Source: Chrysoperla carnea (lineage: Eukaryota > Arthropoda > Insecta > Neuroptera > Chrysopidae). Taken from it: a stretch of 64,000 nucleotides of DNA. Shown here one piece after another: positions 37,817 through 50,077 of this stretch. The notes under the pieces were generated by a model, which saw nothing but the letters and a program-made list of their open reading frames with translations, did not search any database and had not been told where the DNA came from. The position numbers and the translations under genes are program-made. How positions within the stretch are numbered: the first letter of the stretch is position 1; every line of letters starts with the position of its first letter. The stretch lies in NCBI RefSeq assembly GCF_905475395.1, contig NC_058339.1:38449172-38513171 (forward strand), in the 5' to 3' direction.

Positions 37817-40020
37817 AAAAAAAGCTCATTTAATTAAATAGTCTCATGCTTTAAACTCTTAGCTTTGTATGTTATCACACAAGAAAAATTTAGTCTCTCT
37901 ATGCTAACTATTATCGAAATGAAGGAAAACGTGAAAAGTTAATTCATTAAATATACAGAGGGTATGTTGATAAATATTATTCTACTTTGATTTGTAGAAG
38001 AGGCTCTATGGGAATTTTTGTAACCTTCAAAGTGTAATTTGACTGGATAATAATGTCGATTTATGCCGTCTTGGCTCATTTTAGAAACTTTGTAATAGAA
38101 CTAAAATGTTAATACAAACTTTTTTTCAGTGTATTCCTTATGTATTATTTCTTGTTTAAGTTTTTATTTTACTGTCAAAAGTCTAGTATTTCACTTGAAA
38201 TTAGTAAATAAATTCCTCGGAGATTCAAGAGTCATAGAACGCCGACGTGTGGCAGATGCAAATAATCAAAACAAATCACCTCCCAAAATTTGATAGACCT
38301 CTTAAGTAATTCCCTTGCAGAACGAAGATGTATAAGAGATAAATTATACTGTTCACAATATGGTTAAACAAATTTTAAAATTTAGTAATTGTTTTGTCAA
38401 TAAGGGATCGGACTAAATTTTTTTTATCACTTCAGATGAAGAATTCTCACTGGACGTGCAGAAAAGTGAAATTGATTTTGAAATATCTTTACTAGTATAC
38501 AAGATATGCACGTTTAAAATTCCTAATTAAACAAAGAGGAAGATACTCATTAGTGGCATCATACGTGGGTATCGTCATGGAAATTATATATAAAACTTTA
38601 TTTTGCTAAAAAGAAATGGGCAATCTTTGATTGCTTATAACTTCTTCGTTTTTTAACCAATTTTAATTTCACTTTCAAATTTTGTTATGGTATCAAGTCT
38701 AGTTTTAAATTTTTATGGTTAATATGGCCAATTCGACATCAGGATTATCTCCTAATGCGTGGCACGAGTTGGACAATTGCAGAAGTACGTTAATAATGCG
38801 TTATCGCACGTATATCGTACAAAACATTATTTCCGCCTTTAAAATATGAATATAAACGATAATTATTATTTTAAATTTGTCATGACTTATTGAGAAAAAT
38901 AGAAAATTAAAAAAGTTACTATAGTATATTATTACCACCCTAGTGCGGAAATGAATTCATTATCACACTAGGGCGGTAATGAACTATATTTCCCACGCAT
39001 GAGAGAGAAAAGTACTTCTTTCTCACGGGCATAGATAAAACTATTTTTTTATATTCTTATTTTACAACATTACAAGCGGGTATAATGCCCGATTCGAACA
39101 GTTTTTCTTTATTACCAGCCTGTTTGTTTGCTACAAATTTTTCAATCAAAATTTCGACTAGTTCTAATTGAGTTTCGAAATTTTGCATATAGCCGATACT
39201 GATAATAATACAAAATTAGAATATTCCTTAAGCATAGTAGAATGGAAGTGTTGGAAAATACAAGACGAGCTTTTCTTCTAGAAATTCTTTTTTTCTAGAA
39301 ATAGTCATCATATTTGATTTTAAATAAACCCTAGAGGGCGCTCACGTTTAGAAGCTTGGCCCCAATTTTATATTACGCATAACGCAACTATAATTGTGAG
39401 TTTTTTTCTTGTTATCGAATCATAATTTTCGTCTTTAGTTGAACGCCTAATTTCATTCAATACACAGGTTGGCTGACCTTGTTTGTATACGACATAAAAT
39501 AATCGTATCTATATGTTATTGCACTTCTATTGAATTATGATACAATTATATAAATTTCTTCAAAATGATAATTTGTTATGTACAATTGTTAGAAATTTTT
39601 AATTTATTTATTTGTTATTGTATTTTAGTGTTGTAATATTATTTTTTTTTTGTTCTTTGTGATTTTATTTTAAATAAAATGTGTAAATAAATATACGTAA
39701 AACAGTTTTAAGTTTATTAATACAATTAAAGAATCCTTAAGGTTTGTCGAAATTAACCGATTATTATTTATATGGAGGGTTCGAATCAATTAGAGAAATA
39801 ATATATAAGATTAAACTGTAAATCAGAAAAAAATTCAATAATATACTAAACTGAAGAACTCTACCAAATATAAAATATTGCTATACATTTTGCAAGATGA
39901 ACTCTTGTTTCTATGTTTTTGACTAAAAATTATCCTTAAAAATTCGGATTATTTTAGTTAAGACCATCGTCCATGGGGTGAATAAAACAATATAATTTTA
40001 AAATAAAATACATTTTATTT
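37817..40020. other. Spacer between PDP and CTU1
   Basis: The two genes converge here, so it must hold both 3' untranslated regions, but I cannot place the poly(A) sites. A 50-base palindrome lies at 38931-38980. No reading frame worth reporting. Confidence 0.55.
38931..38980. repeat. 50-base palindrome with CCCTAGTG arms
   Basis: ATTACCACCCTAGTG at the left is the reverse complement of CACTAGGGCGGTAAT at the right with one mismatch, and the centre (AATGAATTCATT) is itself palindromic. The whole can form a near-continuous hairpin. It is likely a tiny fold-back element or cruciform-prone site. Confidence 0.65.
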
Positions 40021-42155
40021 TTAAAATAGGTCAACATCTTTAAGAATCGATAGAGATTTTAATGAATTCTGATCAGATATATTTGATTTGTTAATTTCTT
40101 TGTTAGATTTATTACATGTACAATTATTACAACTTTTATCTGAATCGTTCAGCAATAATTTATCTTTTGCCTCTTGTTCAGCTAACATTTTTTTAGATTT
40201 ACTTGTCTTACCAATACCTAACTTTGGTAAACCTCGATTTAAACCTTGAAGCAAAAAGCATGCCTTACATATTTCTTGTGATGAGACAAAATTACAACTT
40301 TTACAAACACCAACTTGGGGCATCTTTGCTGTTTTGCTTATTTGTAAAGTTTCACCTAAAAGAATTAAAAGCTTTTAATTTGTAAAATTTCACCTAAAAG
40401 AAATATAAGCTAGTGGATTAAATTGCAGTTTTGAAGCATCTTGTTTTTAAGAACGGGATAAAAGATTCACTAAATGTTTCCAAGATTTTTTGAAATCTTA
40501 GAGAATAGAGAATATTCATGAAATTTAAATTTGGTTCAAATATTTTTCTTACGAAACTTTAATGACTGAACATTTCAGCTAAACCATTATTTTAGTAATT
40601 AATATCTTTTTAATTACTTAAAATTAATTAATAAAAGTACAAATTCAATGAGGGCATTTAAAAATTTTTAAAACGGAAATTCAAATTTTTATACGGACGT
40701 GACATCATAGTACGGGCTTGTCAAATTTGTTGACATACTGTATGATATTAATTACTTACATTTTATTTGGTATTGAATTGAGTTATACTATTCTACGTCT
40801 TTTTATTAGAAAACTTAATAATAACGAGTAACGAGTAAATTCATTTTTTTAAAGTGTAAATTATACATTGAACTGTCACGAATTAACAGATCACGTACTT
40901 ATACGTCATCAACAGAGAGCGTCAAAAAACTGTGTTTAAATATCTCAAAATTATAATATATTTTAAATATTTTTTTACACGTAAATACAGTGATGAATTA
41001 AAAATATAAAAAAAATACATGAATATTCCCTATTCCCGAATTTTTCGGATTATAGGCATTCTTCGTTATTTACAAATTAATTTTTGTGGGATTTTGATCA
41101 AAACTTTATGTTGTACCTCTTTTTTGATTCTGAATAACACTGTATTGAAAAAATTAATAGTTTTATTCGACATACCTGAATGAATAATATCCATAATAAC
41201 TGATGGTCGTACTTTTTCCAAATCTTTTAATAATGTTCGAGCATGTCCACGATACGCGTTTGGGGCAAAAACACATTCTGTTGAAAAATATACTAATTTT
41301 CGAAAATGTGCATACATAACAATTTCTTTCTCATATGTATACTTAAGTGGCTTTACTCGTGGTATTGTACCTTCGCCTGACTAAAGAAATAATTCGTTTT
41401 AATTTAAATTTAAATCATATTTCAATCGATTTATTATTTCAACTTACTGTTATGACTGCAGTACATCTTCGTAATCTTGCTAAGTCCCCTCGAAGAACAT
41501 TCATTAAAACTGTTTCAGCAATATCATCTGCATTATGTCCCGTCGCAATGCAATCAACTTTAAGTTGAGCCGCCCCCCGATCTAACGCTTGTCGTCGAAA
41601 TACTCCACAAAACGTACAATTATTTTTTCTACCTATCTAAAATATCAACAAAAATTAACAACAAAATTTCCATATAAAAATTATACCAAATATTTACTTG
41701 AGCAACAATTTCGTCCATTGTCCAGCCATACAGTTCTTTATAAGATAAAATCGTTAACGGCATGTTATAATCAATTTTATTCTGTTTAACTGTATCTAAA
41801 CTATCGTCACGATATCCAGTAATACCTTCATCAATTGATAATAATATTAACTCGATTCCATAATTATAACGTTCGTTTAAAACTTTTAAAACGTATGCCA
41901 GAACTGTAGAATCTTTCCCTCCAGATGCACCGATGGCTACCTTATTTCCAGGTGAAAATAAATTACCTGATGTAATGGTTTCATGTATCTCCGTTTCAAA
42001 TGCCCAGAAAAAACATTCTTTGCACAAGGCATCGCCAGTTTTGGGACGCTAAAAAGTACACACGTGGTTTTGACATTTGTTTAACAAAAAATTAAAATTA
42101 TTTGTACCTTAAGAGCGGCGTTCTTTCCACAGTTTGCTGTACACTTTATAACCAT
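40021..42155 (-). CDS. Ctu1: Cytoplasmic tRNA 2-thiolation protein 1 (CTU1 / NCS6)
   Basis: Catalytic subunit that, with CTU2, thiolates the wobble uridine (U34) of Lys, Glu and Gln tRNAs in the cytosol using sulfur passed by URM1. Exons on the minus strand: 42155-42108, 42048-41698, 41636-41448, 41380-41176 and 40355-40021 (with stop), in phase, 375 residues (human 348). Visible motifs: N-terminal zinc Cys pairs (CTANCGK and CKEC), the PP-loop ATP-binding SGGKDST at about 58-64, GHNADD and [11 protein letters not shown] in the catalytic core, [19 protein letters not shown] at about 136, and C-terminal zinc Cys pairs VCKSC and ICKAC. The C-terminus has a lineage-specific polar tail with a CNNCTC motif. 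The acceptor of the last exon lies in a short local duplication (see findings). Confidence 0.95.
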
Positions 42156-42384
42156 TTTTAAATTTTTTATTTTTTAATTTGAATACCTTCAAATTATGTT
42201 GACATTCTTTTTAAGGTTATAAACATTCGTATAACTTTGAGGTTACAAACTTTTGACATTTGTTTGACGTAATTCAAAGTTTTGTTAATTTGTTGCTATT
42301 TTCAGTCTTGTTATCGTAGTAGAGTTTCACCAAGTTTCCCAAATTTCTGGAAAATCCAAATTTACTTCTTAATCGATTAATTGG
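42156..42384 (+). promoter_or_regulatory. Shared promoter region of CTU1 and the BESS-like gene, with probable untranslated exon
   Basis: About 230 bases separate the CTU1 start (42155, minus) from a strong plus-strand donor TTGG|GTAAGT at 42384/42385. The most economical reading is a bidirectional promoter here and a 5' untranslated exon of the plus-strand gene ending at 42384. The transcription starts are not visible. Confidence 0.45.
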
Positions 42385-42410
42385 GTAAGTATATTATGTA
42401 AAATGTATTA

Positions 42411-43130
42411 AGCGGAAACGTACGCAGGATGAAGTAGCCCCCTTCTAAGAAGTCGAGAATTGGACCCTCTTCTCGCCAAGAAGGAAATTGAAACGGCCGT
42501 TCTGTGGGGTGGTTAAAGATCACCTCATCTGAGCGGTAATACACCTCAATAACTCTGGCGGAACCATTTCTCCTACTAATTATAAGAAGGTTGAAACAGC
42601 TCTATTCAAGGTATACAAAGAGGTAGTAGCGGAAAACCCCACCGCGATGTAAAGATTTTGATTGGTTCCAGGATCTGCAGATCTTTATAAAGCGACCATA
42701 GGAAAGACGGGGGAGGTATGGGAGGGCAGCAGTCTGGAAGCTCTCTTAAAGGACTCGATCCCTAGCAGACCAGGGTTAAGAGAACCAAAGTGGTTTTACT
42801 GAACCAAATGGGATGCTTGAGCTCATCCAAAGAGCAACCCAGCGTTATCCACTCAAGATTGAAACGTAGTTGGGAAGAAATGTAGTTTCTCATCCCTAGA
42901 AAGAAAGAGTGATAATCAAAGGGCGTTGGAGCTGTTTCTAGTATGAACTTTGAATTGAGAGTGAAATTTCTCGCCCATAGACGTACCGCCGACTTGGCAG
43001 GGGAAGGGTTGCCTCACCCTGAGCCTCAATTGCCCGTATACATTAAACTGAGCAAGTATGTGTTTAGGCCTTAATATTGCTGTAATTTTGAAATTTACAT
43101 CCAAAAATTCCTGGGTTACTCCCACCTTGA
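42411..43130. repeat. GC-elevated insert in the presumed 5' intron of the BESS-like gene
   Basis: About 700 bases much richer in G+C than both flanks, with words such as CAAGTCGGCGGTACGTCTAT on the minus strand. Frames are closed on both strands apart from a 69-residue stretch at 42916-43125. I read it as a decayed transposable element. The family is not recognised. Confidence 0.4.
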
Positions 43131-43301
43131 GCCAAAAGCTAGATATGTTAATGTACTATTCACTATAAAAAATCTCGATGTCGACGCTTCTAACTACAAA
43201 TTAAAGTTAATAAAGGATTCCTTTTCTAGGATTCCACTTAACATATCACGAAAACAAGAAATAGTTTTGGATCACATGAGAAAAACAAATTTAATCGAAA
43301 T

Positions 43302-43544
43302 ATGGAGAAAACGTTGCAAAAGTCCATTACACAAGATGAAGTTATTAAACAGCGTGCAGTTGAATATTTTTTATTAAAATATAGTGACGATAAAATAATT
43401 ACAATTGATCCTGAAAAGACAGCCGATATTAATTTCTTAAAGAGTATCCTAGTTGATATGGCTGCGTTAACACCAAAAGCTAAACGACAATTTAAAATTA
43501 ATATTTTACAATTAATTGATAATGTTTTATTAAATGAAACGTAA
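43302..43544 (+). CDS. Small protein with a BESS-like motif
   Basis: An 80-residue frame. Residues about 43-78 (DINFLKSILVDMAALTPK then RQFKINILQLID) fit the BESS motif, a roughly 40-residue protein-interaction motif of insect nuclear proteins that usually follows a MADF DNA-binding domain. No MADF domain is visible upstream. An in-frame TAA at 43239 lies just after the acceptor TTTTCTAG (43229), so the ATG at 43302 is the first possible start in an exon opening at 43230. With the donor at 42384 this gives a two-exon gene with a noncoding first exon. Codon use resembles the neighbouring genes. It could be a stand-alone microprotein or the remnant of a larger family member. Function unknown; a nuclear adaptor role is inferred from the motif only. 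Confidence 0.55.
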   Translation: MEKTLQKSITQDEVIKQRAVEYFLLKYSDDKIITIDPEKTADINFLKSILVDMAALTPKAKRQFKINILQLIDNVLLNET

Positions 43545-45009
43545 TACTAATAGGAATAAATTAATAAGAAAATTAAACGTGTGTTTGAAACATTATTTTT
43601 TCTGAAACATGACAAAAATAACAAAGAAAATTTTTTTATGAATTTTTATCCAGTTTTTTCAACTTAAGAGAAAATTTATAAAAAACGCAAAAAATAGCAT
43701 TTGTTTTACTAATCCCCTCAAAACTTTGCATTAGTTCTAGTTGTAAAAGTTCAGGAATAATAACGAAAAAAAAAAAACAAAAAGAAAACCGACTTAAAAG
43801 AAAAATTTTTCCAAAACAAATTAAAATGCACTAAAAAGTAAAAAAATAACGATAATATAATGTTAAAATTATTGTTATTTTTGGAGTCGATGTCAGCCAA
43901 AGAAACAACTCTGACAGAACAGTTTGCTTGGCAGACGCGACTCCGGGAAGCACTAGCTTTCAAATAGATAAAGAATTATTAAAATAGGTTCATCCAGTCA
44001 AAAGTTCTCAGGTAACAAACATTAAAAAAAAACAAGAGAAAACAAACAACTGACTGAGTTAATTGTCGAAATACCATGTATGGACAGTGTTGATTACTCT
44101 GTCTGATACTATAACTGATATAACAATAACATACATACTATACAATTTTGTGCTCTCACGGGTAAACAGTGATGTTTACGAAAAAATGTTGTTTAATATT
44201 TTATAAGGAACATTTTTTACATTTAAATTTTTGTTCTATCTCTAACGGTTTACAAGATAGGTCCTACGGAGCAAAGACCCAAATGACCTTGTCACCCCTT
44301 AGAAAAATTCGAAAAAATCGTAAAAAATTATTTGTTTCGGAATTTGATGAAACTCAATTTATAAGGTAATTTTGACCCAAGAAATTCAAAAATCGAGTTT
44401 ATTTGGCGATTGGCCGAGTAATTTTCGAAAAAAACGATATTTCGGATCGATTTCCGGTATTATCTCGAGAATTATTCGCCCAATCGTTAAATGAAACCGA
44501 TTTTTGTATTTTTTGGGTCAAAATTACCTTATATACAGAGTTTTATCGAAATTGGAGACGATAAATTTTTATCGATTTTTTGCAATTTTTTCAAGGGGTA
44601 CCCCTTAGAAAAAAGCTTCAATATTTTTAAGCGTTACAAACTTGGGACTAAACTTAATATACTATGTATATTTCATACATACATGGTATAAAAAAAAATA
44701 TAGTCGAATTGGTAACCTCCTCCTGTTTTTTTGAAGTCGGTTAAAAATACAAGATACTATAGTTTTTACCAAAGAAAACGAAACTGCTGTAAAATGTTTC
44801 CAATAAAATGAAGTTATCCTTCGACGCTTGTTTGAAACCTTGTATAGTTTATGACAGTGGTCAAGTAGTAACATGGCTGTAAATAGGCGGAGTGGTTAAA
44901 GAACACAAAATAATGGTCGTGTAAATAAAATTTATAATATTAACATATATTAATTTGTTTTTTCATATAAATATTTGAAAATACAAAAAACAAATATAAA
45001 CAAAGTTTT
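43545..45009. other. Spacer between the BESS-like gene and MUL1
   Basis: Mostly occupied by the long family-A repeat at 43785-44746. No gene seen. The frames at 44169-44369 and 44491-44691 lie inside the repeat and look noncoding. Confidence 0.55.
43785..44746. repeat. Family A repeat with inverted ACCGACTT ends, long copy
   Basis: Begins GAAAACCGACTTAAAAG and ends with the inverted form TTTGAAGTCGGTTAAAAA. Internal blocks recur in inverse orientation at 47690-48005 (for example CTAACGGTTTACAAG and TTTTTAAGCGTTACAAACTT), and a more diverged piece lies at 49285-49425. A short copy is at 29716-29880. The ends and the size fit a nonautonomous DNA transposon family. Confidence 0.6.
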
Positions 45010-48000
45010 TCAAACAATATAAGCGGCAGCTTTTTTGTCAATTTGTCGTCTACATATGGGGCAATTTTCGATTATACCCTCTGAACAATCTTCACATAAA
45101 CACACATGACCGCATGGTAATAAAATTATCTAAAAAACAAAAATTTAATTTTTTTTCGGAACAACAGTATCGGCAAAAATATTTTTGAATTACATACCTC
45201 ACGTGGATTTTCTTTACACACAACACATAATTGTACTTCTGGAATACCCGAATCTCTGACTAATCTACGTCTATCACGCCGTGAATTTTCCAATTCACGG
45301 CGAATAGTTTCCTCTTCCACTTTCCTTTTTCTATCGTGCCAATATCGGCGAAATATTAAACTACCTATTATAACACCAAGTGATCCAAAAAGTATACATA
45401 ACCACCTAAGAAAAGAAAAATTATTATAAATTTTAAATATTTGGAAATATTAATATCAGGGTGACCATAATAATTTATTTTCAAAATTCACTGTTGATTT
45501 ATCATATTTTTTTAACAACGCATGTCCCTAAAGGTTAGAATCTTTTCTACAATATAGCATTGGCCGCGGACTCTCTTTAGATCTCAATTAATTTTTTTCA
45601 AAGGCCTATGACGCCACTCATATTTTGAGATTTTATGCGAAAAAGTGAGAATTTATGAACACAAATGGAGATAATCTCAAGAATACTCTTGAATATAAAC
45701 GAATGTATCTGAAATAATTTCGAACGAGCTGGAATTGATACAAACTCGATCATTTTTTGACGACATACAGTTGTTTGAAATTTCGTGAAAAAATTGAATT
45801 TCTGTAAATAACCAAATTTTTATTATGACTTATATAATTATAATTGTATTAGTGTATAGCTTTGAGGGAGATAGATTCAAATCGGTGTTGCCGAGGTCAG
45901 ACTAATCTCTTTAACAGAATAAAACAAATATTTTCAAAAAAACACAAATAATATACCTAAAACTATGTTTTCTATCATCTAATCGACGTACTAGTGAAGT
46001 GATTGGTATTGATGTGAGATAAAACGGTGCACCATTTGATGTGGGTTGTAGACGTAATGTTCGACCAGACATAGAACATGTTAATTCACCGATGCCAGTG
46101 ATTAGCGAACCAGTACGTAACATTTCTTCAGTGTTTTGTAAACCACGTTGTCGTACACCCGAAAAGAAACCCCATACATGATCCATTAATGATGGTACAC
46201 ATGGCTCAAATTTATCAGCAATTACATCCAAATCTATCAAAGATACAAATTCCAAATCTATATTCAAATTGAAATATACTTTTTTCTCAATATTTATTTA
46301 AACAGCGATTGAAATATTAATTTACTAAACGACGGATTAATACTTTTAATTTGGAGTCTTTTTTTCAAACCTGAGTAGAATTTAATGAAAATCGTTTGGT
46401 TTGCTGTGAACCCAAAGAGAGGCAAACTTTTGGTTTTCTTTCCACTATAATATAAGTCCACTATATTTAAATATTTTAATAACTTAAAATATCATGACAT
46501 GTTTGGCTTATATAGCAATTTTCTAAAAACTTAAGTGATTTAAATATAGTGGACTTAGAAAATCAAAATTTTATTTCTTATTTGAATTGTCGAACGCTTT
46601 ACAGAAGTTACTATCCAATAAATGGAATTAGAAGTTCATTAATTAAAAAATATTTTTTGAATTAAAATAATATTATAATCTATACAAATAAAAAGATACC
46701 TATAATATCCGCAGCCAAGGGATCCAAGACTTCCACTTGATATCCATTATCTTCCAATGCAAATGGCATTGCATTATAAACTTCTTGTACAATTCGTTCA
46801 TTCTCCGACCAAAAGCCAGCTGTGCTACGTTGTATTATATGTTCTTTAATACTTAATTTTTGTATAACACCAGTTACATTCATATTATTTAAACTATGAA
46901 TTGGTGTCCCTAATGGTTTCACAGCACCCCTTATTGCTACATATGGCAATTTTTTATCTGTTTTTGATTCAATCAATTGTAATAAATCACCATCAATATC
47001 AACAAACGGAGCACCCTGTAAACAATAGACATTAATAATTTAGGCCAGGCACATACTGAAGAAGAAAAACGAATTTAGGCCTAATATGGCAATAGATGGG
47101 GTGCCTCTTGGGGTTATCATCTCTCCAAATTTGATCGGGAGATTTCAGAAATTGTGTAGTTTCTTCCGAGACCCGACATCAACGAAGTCCATCCAAAGTT
47201 CGTAAATAGAGAGATTTTTAAATTATTTGTTTCATATGCAGGTAAATTTAACAGTTGTGAGCAGCTTTTATTTTTTATCATTTGAAGGATATGTATATAA
47301 ATTTTTATTTATGGAAAAACTGGGTATAACATAAACCAAAAATATCGTAAAGTTTTATGATTGGGTGATATAATTAGATTAATTTCACTATCTATTGACT
47401 TGCTGGTTTATGTCCCCACTTCGCAGAAAAAGAACAAGTGTGTCTCATTTTCTCGCTTCTACTTCGGAGGTTCTTGCTTCTTATAGAAAAATTCATTTTT
47501 TGTTTTAATTTGTTTTAAAAACAGCTACAAGCTTATCGGCTCTGCTATTTTCACTCAATAAATCTTATTATAGAATCTGGCATCGGAACACGATAGGCAT
47601 ACGACTTGTAAGTGACAAAAGGATTGAAATAAGGGCATGATTTTGTAAGAAAACATGGCAATTGTCTACGCTTTCTTCAATATAGGGCTTATATATATAA
47701 GCGTATATTAAGGTTAGCCCCAAGTTTGTAACGCTTAAAATTATTGATACTACGAACAAAATTTTGGTATAGGTGTTCATAAAATCACCTAATTAGTCCA
47801 TTTGCGGTTGTCTGCCCGTAAGCACGATAACTCAAAAACGAAAAGAGATATGCTGAAATTTTTATAGCAAGCTCAGGACGTAAAAAGTAAGCAAATGAGC
47901 AACATAGGTCAATTGGGTCTTGGGTCCGTAGGACAGGACCCACCTTGTAAACCGTTAGAGATAGAACAAAATTTTAAATGTAAAAAATGTTCCTTATAAA

Positions 48001-48750
48001 AATGCGAGGGGCAGAATTGTCAAAAATATGTCCTTCCTCGTTGATTTTTTGGAAAAAATTTAAGTAAGCTTTTGTGTGGAATTTTGATTAGTTGGAATTC
48101 AATGAATATGTTAAAAAGTCAATTTTGAACCAACAAATTTTAGTTTAAAATAAGAAGACTTAAAAGCTCATATTTTTACTTAGTTGTTACGTAATTGCAA
48201 GGTATTGCTACGAGGAATTATTAAGATACGGGTATGAGGAATCAGTATCAAATCTAATATTAGTCTCACGGTTTTCGAAATATAATTTGAGAGAATTTTT
48301 AAGAAACTCATATGAGAGATCAGTACTAAATATGATATTAGTATTACCGTTTTCGAGATATTATCTGCTTAGATTTTAAATAGTTGTTTGCTAGGTATAC
48401 TTTCGATAAACAAACGTCATTTAAAGCCATTATTTATTCTTCTTCATTTGATTAATACTTCTATGAGTTGCACATTAGGATCTTGACATCACTCCTTTTT
48501 ATATGAAAATTCGGAGTAATAATTGGTCAGTTAAAATAAATTCAAGCTAGACAAATTGGTTGTCGGACACTCATATTTACATTTTACAGAATGTTTAAAA
48601 AGTGGTTCGTTGAATAGAAAATCTTCTACCTTTGGAAATACTTGCCTGTATCATTTGTATCGCATATTTATTCCGATAATATTGTTTGACACAAACTGCT
48701 AGGATTAGGGCATCAATCCCAAATGCAATAATTTCACCCATATAATCCAT
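45010..48750 (-). CDS. Mul1: Mitochondrial E3 ubiquitin ligase MUL1 (MAPL)
   Basis: RING ligase of the mitochondrial outer membrane; the family targets mitofusin and acts in mitochondrial dynamics and mitophagy. Exons on the minus strand: 48750-48646, 47015-46700, 46257-45957, 45405-45198 and 45129-45010 (with stop), in phase, 349 residues (human 352). The first exon gives MDYMGEIIAFGIDALILAVC, an N-terminal membrane segment that matches the Drosophila protein closely. Next come the intermembrane GIDE/MULAN domain (LPYVAIRGAVKPLG, HVWGFFSGVRQRGLQNTEE), a second membrane segment (CILFGSLGVIIGSLIF), a basic linker, and a C-terminal RING (CVVC, LPCGHVCLCEDC, CPICR). Intron 1 (47016-48645) begins with GC instead of GT (CAG|GCAAGT) and contains family-A repeat sequence. 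Confidence 0.94.
47690..48005 (-). repeat. Family A repeat fragment in MUL1 intron 1
   Basis: The reverse complement shows, in the order seen at 44210-44680, AGGAACATTTTTTACATTTA, CTAACGGTTTACAAGG, TTACTTTTTACGTCCTGAGC, TTTGAGTTATCGTGCTTACG and TTTTAAGCGTTACAAACTTG. The 70-residue minus frame at 47568-47780 lies inside it and is not a gene. Confidence 0.6.
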
Positions 48751-50077
48751 ATTTGACGTTTATATGAAAATCTTTTAAATTTTATGTATAATCATCCATA
48801 ATGAATTGAAATATTTGATATTAAAGTATATTGCATATGAAATAATAGCACTATTTAACCTTTAAATTATTTTCACATGATATTTTTGACTTTTTAATAT
48901 TATAAAATTTTAAAAGTAAAGGCTAGTTAACATAGCAAACATTACGTTAATATTACGTTTACTCAATAACATGTGAATCAAATTAACGTTTTATAATAAT
49001 TTTTTTTAATAACGTAGCGTTATCTTAATTAATCGTGATTTTAGCAAAATTATTGTTTAACTCAAGTTTGAATTAACTTTTTTTGAGTTATATACCGAAA
49101 ATCACTGAAAGTTTCCTCCATTTTGTATTGGCTAATTTATTTTATGTTTGAATCAAGGAAACTATGAAGAAATTTCGATTGAAAGATTGTTCTTTTCACA
49201 GAATATATCTCTGGTTCTTTTACAAAGAATAACATTCGAATATAAATTTTCCTCTATCTTAACAAAATCGTGGTATTAAGTATCTGCTAGTTCGCGAATA
49301 CGATAACTCAAAAACGCAACCATATATCGATCGAGATAGCGTGTTCGGGACGTAAAAAGTATCGAACATCTTATAGACAGCGAAAGATAGAACTAAAGTT
49401 CAAATCCAAAAATTGTTCCTTAATTATGAAAAAATATACAACTTTTGTCATAAAATATATTCGAAGTTTAACTAATTATTTTAAAGACCCCTTTATCTAT
49501 ATAGATAAAATTTAAGGTATTATAGTTTTAGTTATTTATATTTAAATTATGGGGAATGGAATATACCGTCATCTAAAGCTATCCAAGTTCCATTAAACTG
49601 GACAGGGTTTTTGTCCAATTTCTTTGATAATAATATAAACTTCCCCAAAGTTGAGTGCTTACACCATTAAAATTTTGGTAGCATCGAAGTGTTTTTTTGT
49701 AGCACCAAAAAGTTTGCCCATAAACACCCCTGTTAACAAATATCAAAATTTTGGTAACATTAAAGCTTTTTGGATAAAATTAAAAAAGTTTGCCCAATTT
49801 CTTTGATGGTGAAAACACCCCTTTATAATTTATTGCGTTTTGCTCCTGGATTTGTGCTTTCATAATTTAGCTATATAATTTTGGTAGCAAAAAGAAGTTG
49901 TCAAATGAGTTACCGACGCTACCGTTTTTAAAAACACAAACATAACTTTTATTTTGATAAAATGGAGTAACTATTTTATTTATTTTTATATTAGAAAAAC
50001 TAATATAAATTGTTTATATTTTTATAATAATGAGATATTAAAGTTAATAAGAATAATTATTCAAAACGAATAATAAA
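48751..50077. promoter_or_regulatory. Divergent region between MUL1 and GIT
   Basis: MUL1 starts leftward at 48750 and GIT starts rightward at 50078, so this 1.3 kb must hold both promoters, but no clear core elements are visible. It includes a diverged family-A fragment (49285-49425: ACGATAACTCAAAAACG, GACGTAAAAAGT). It also has a local near-duplication around 49675 and 49745 (AAAATTTTGGTA then GCATCGAAG or ACATTAAAG). Confidence 0.45.

Noticed and set aside
42916-43125. 69-residue minus frame in the GC-rich insert
   Set aside because: No recognisable domain; longer frames are expected by chance where G+C is high. Kept only as part of the unnamed insert.
47568-47780. 70-residue frame with a signal-anchor-like start in MUL1 intron 1
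   Set aside because: Part of it is family-A repeat sequence also present near 44615-44660, so the hydrophobic look is a by-product of AT-rich repeat DNA.
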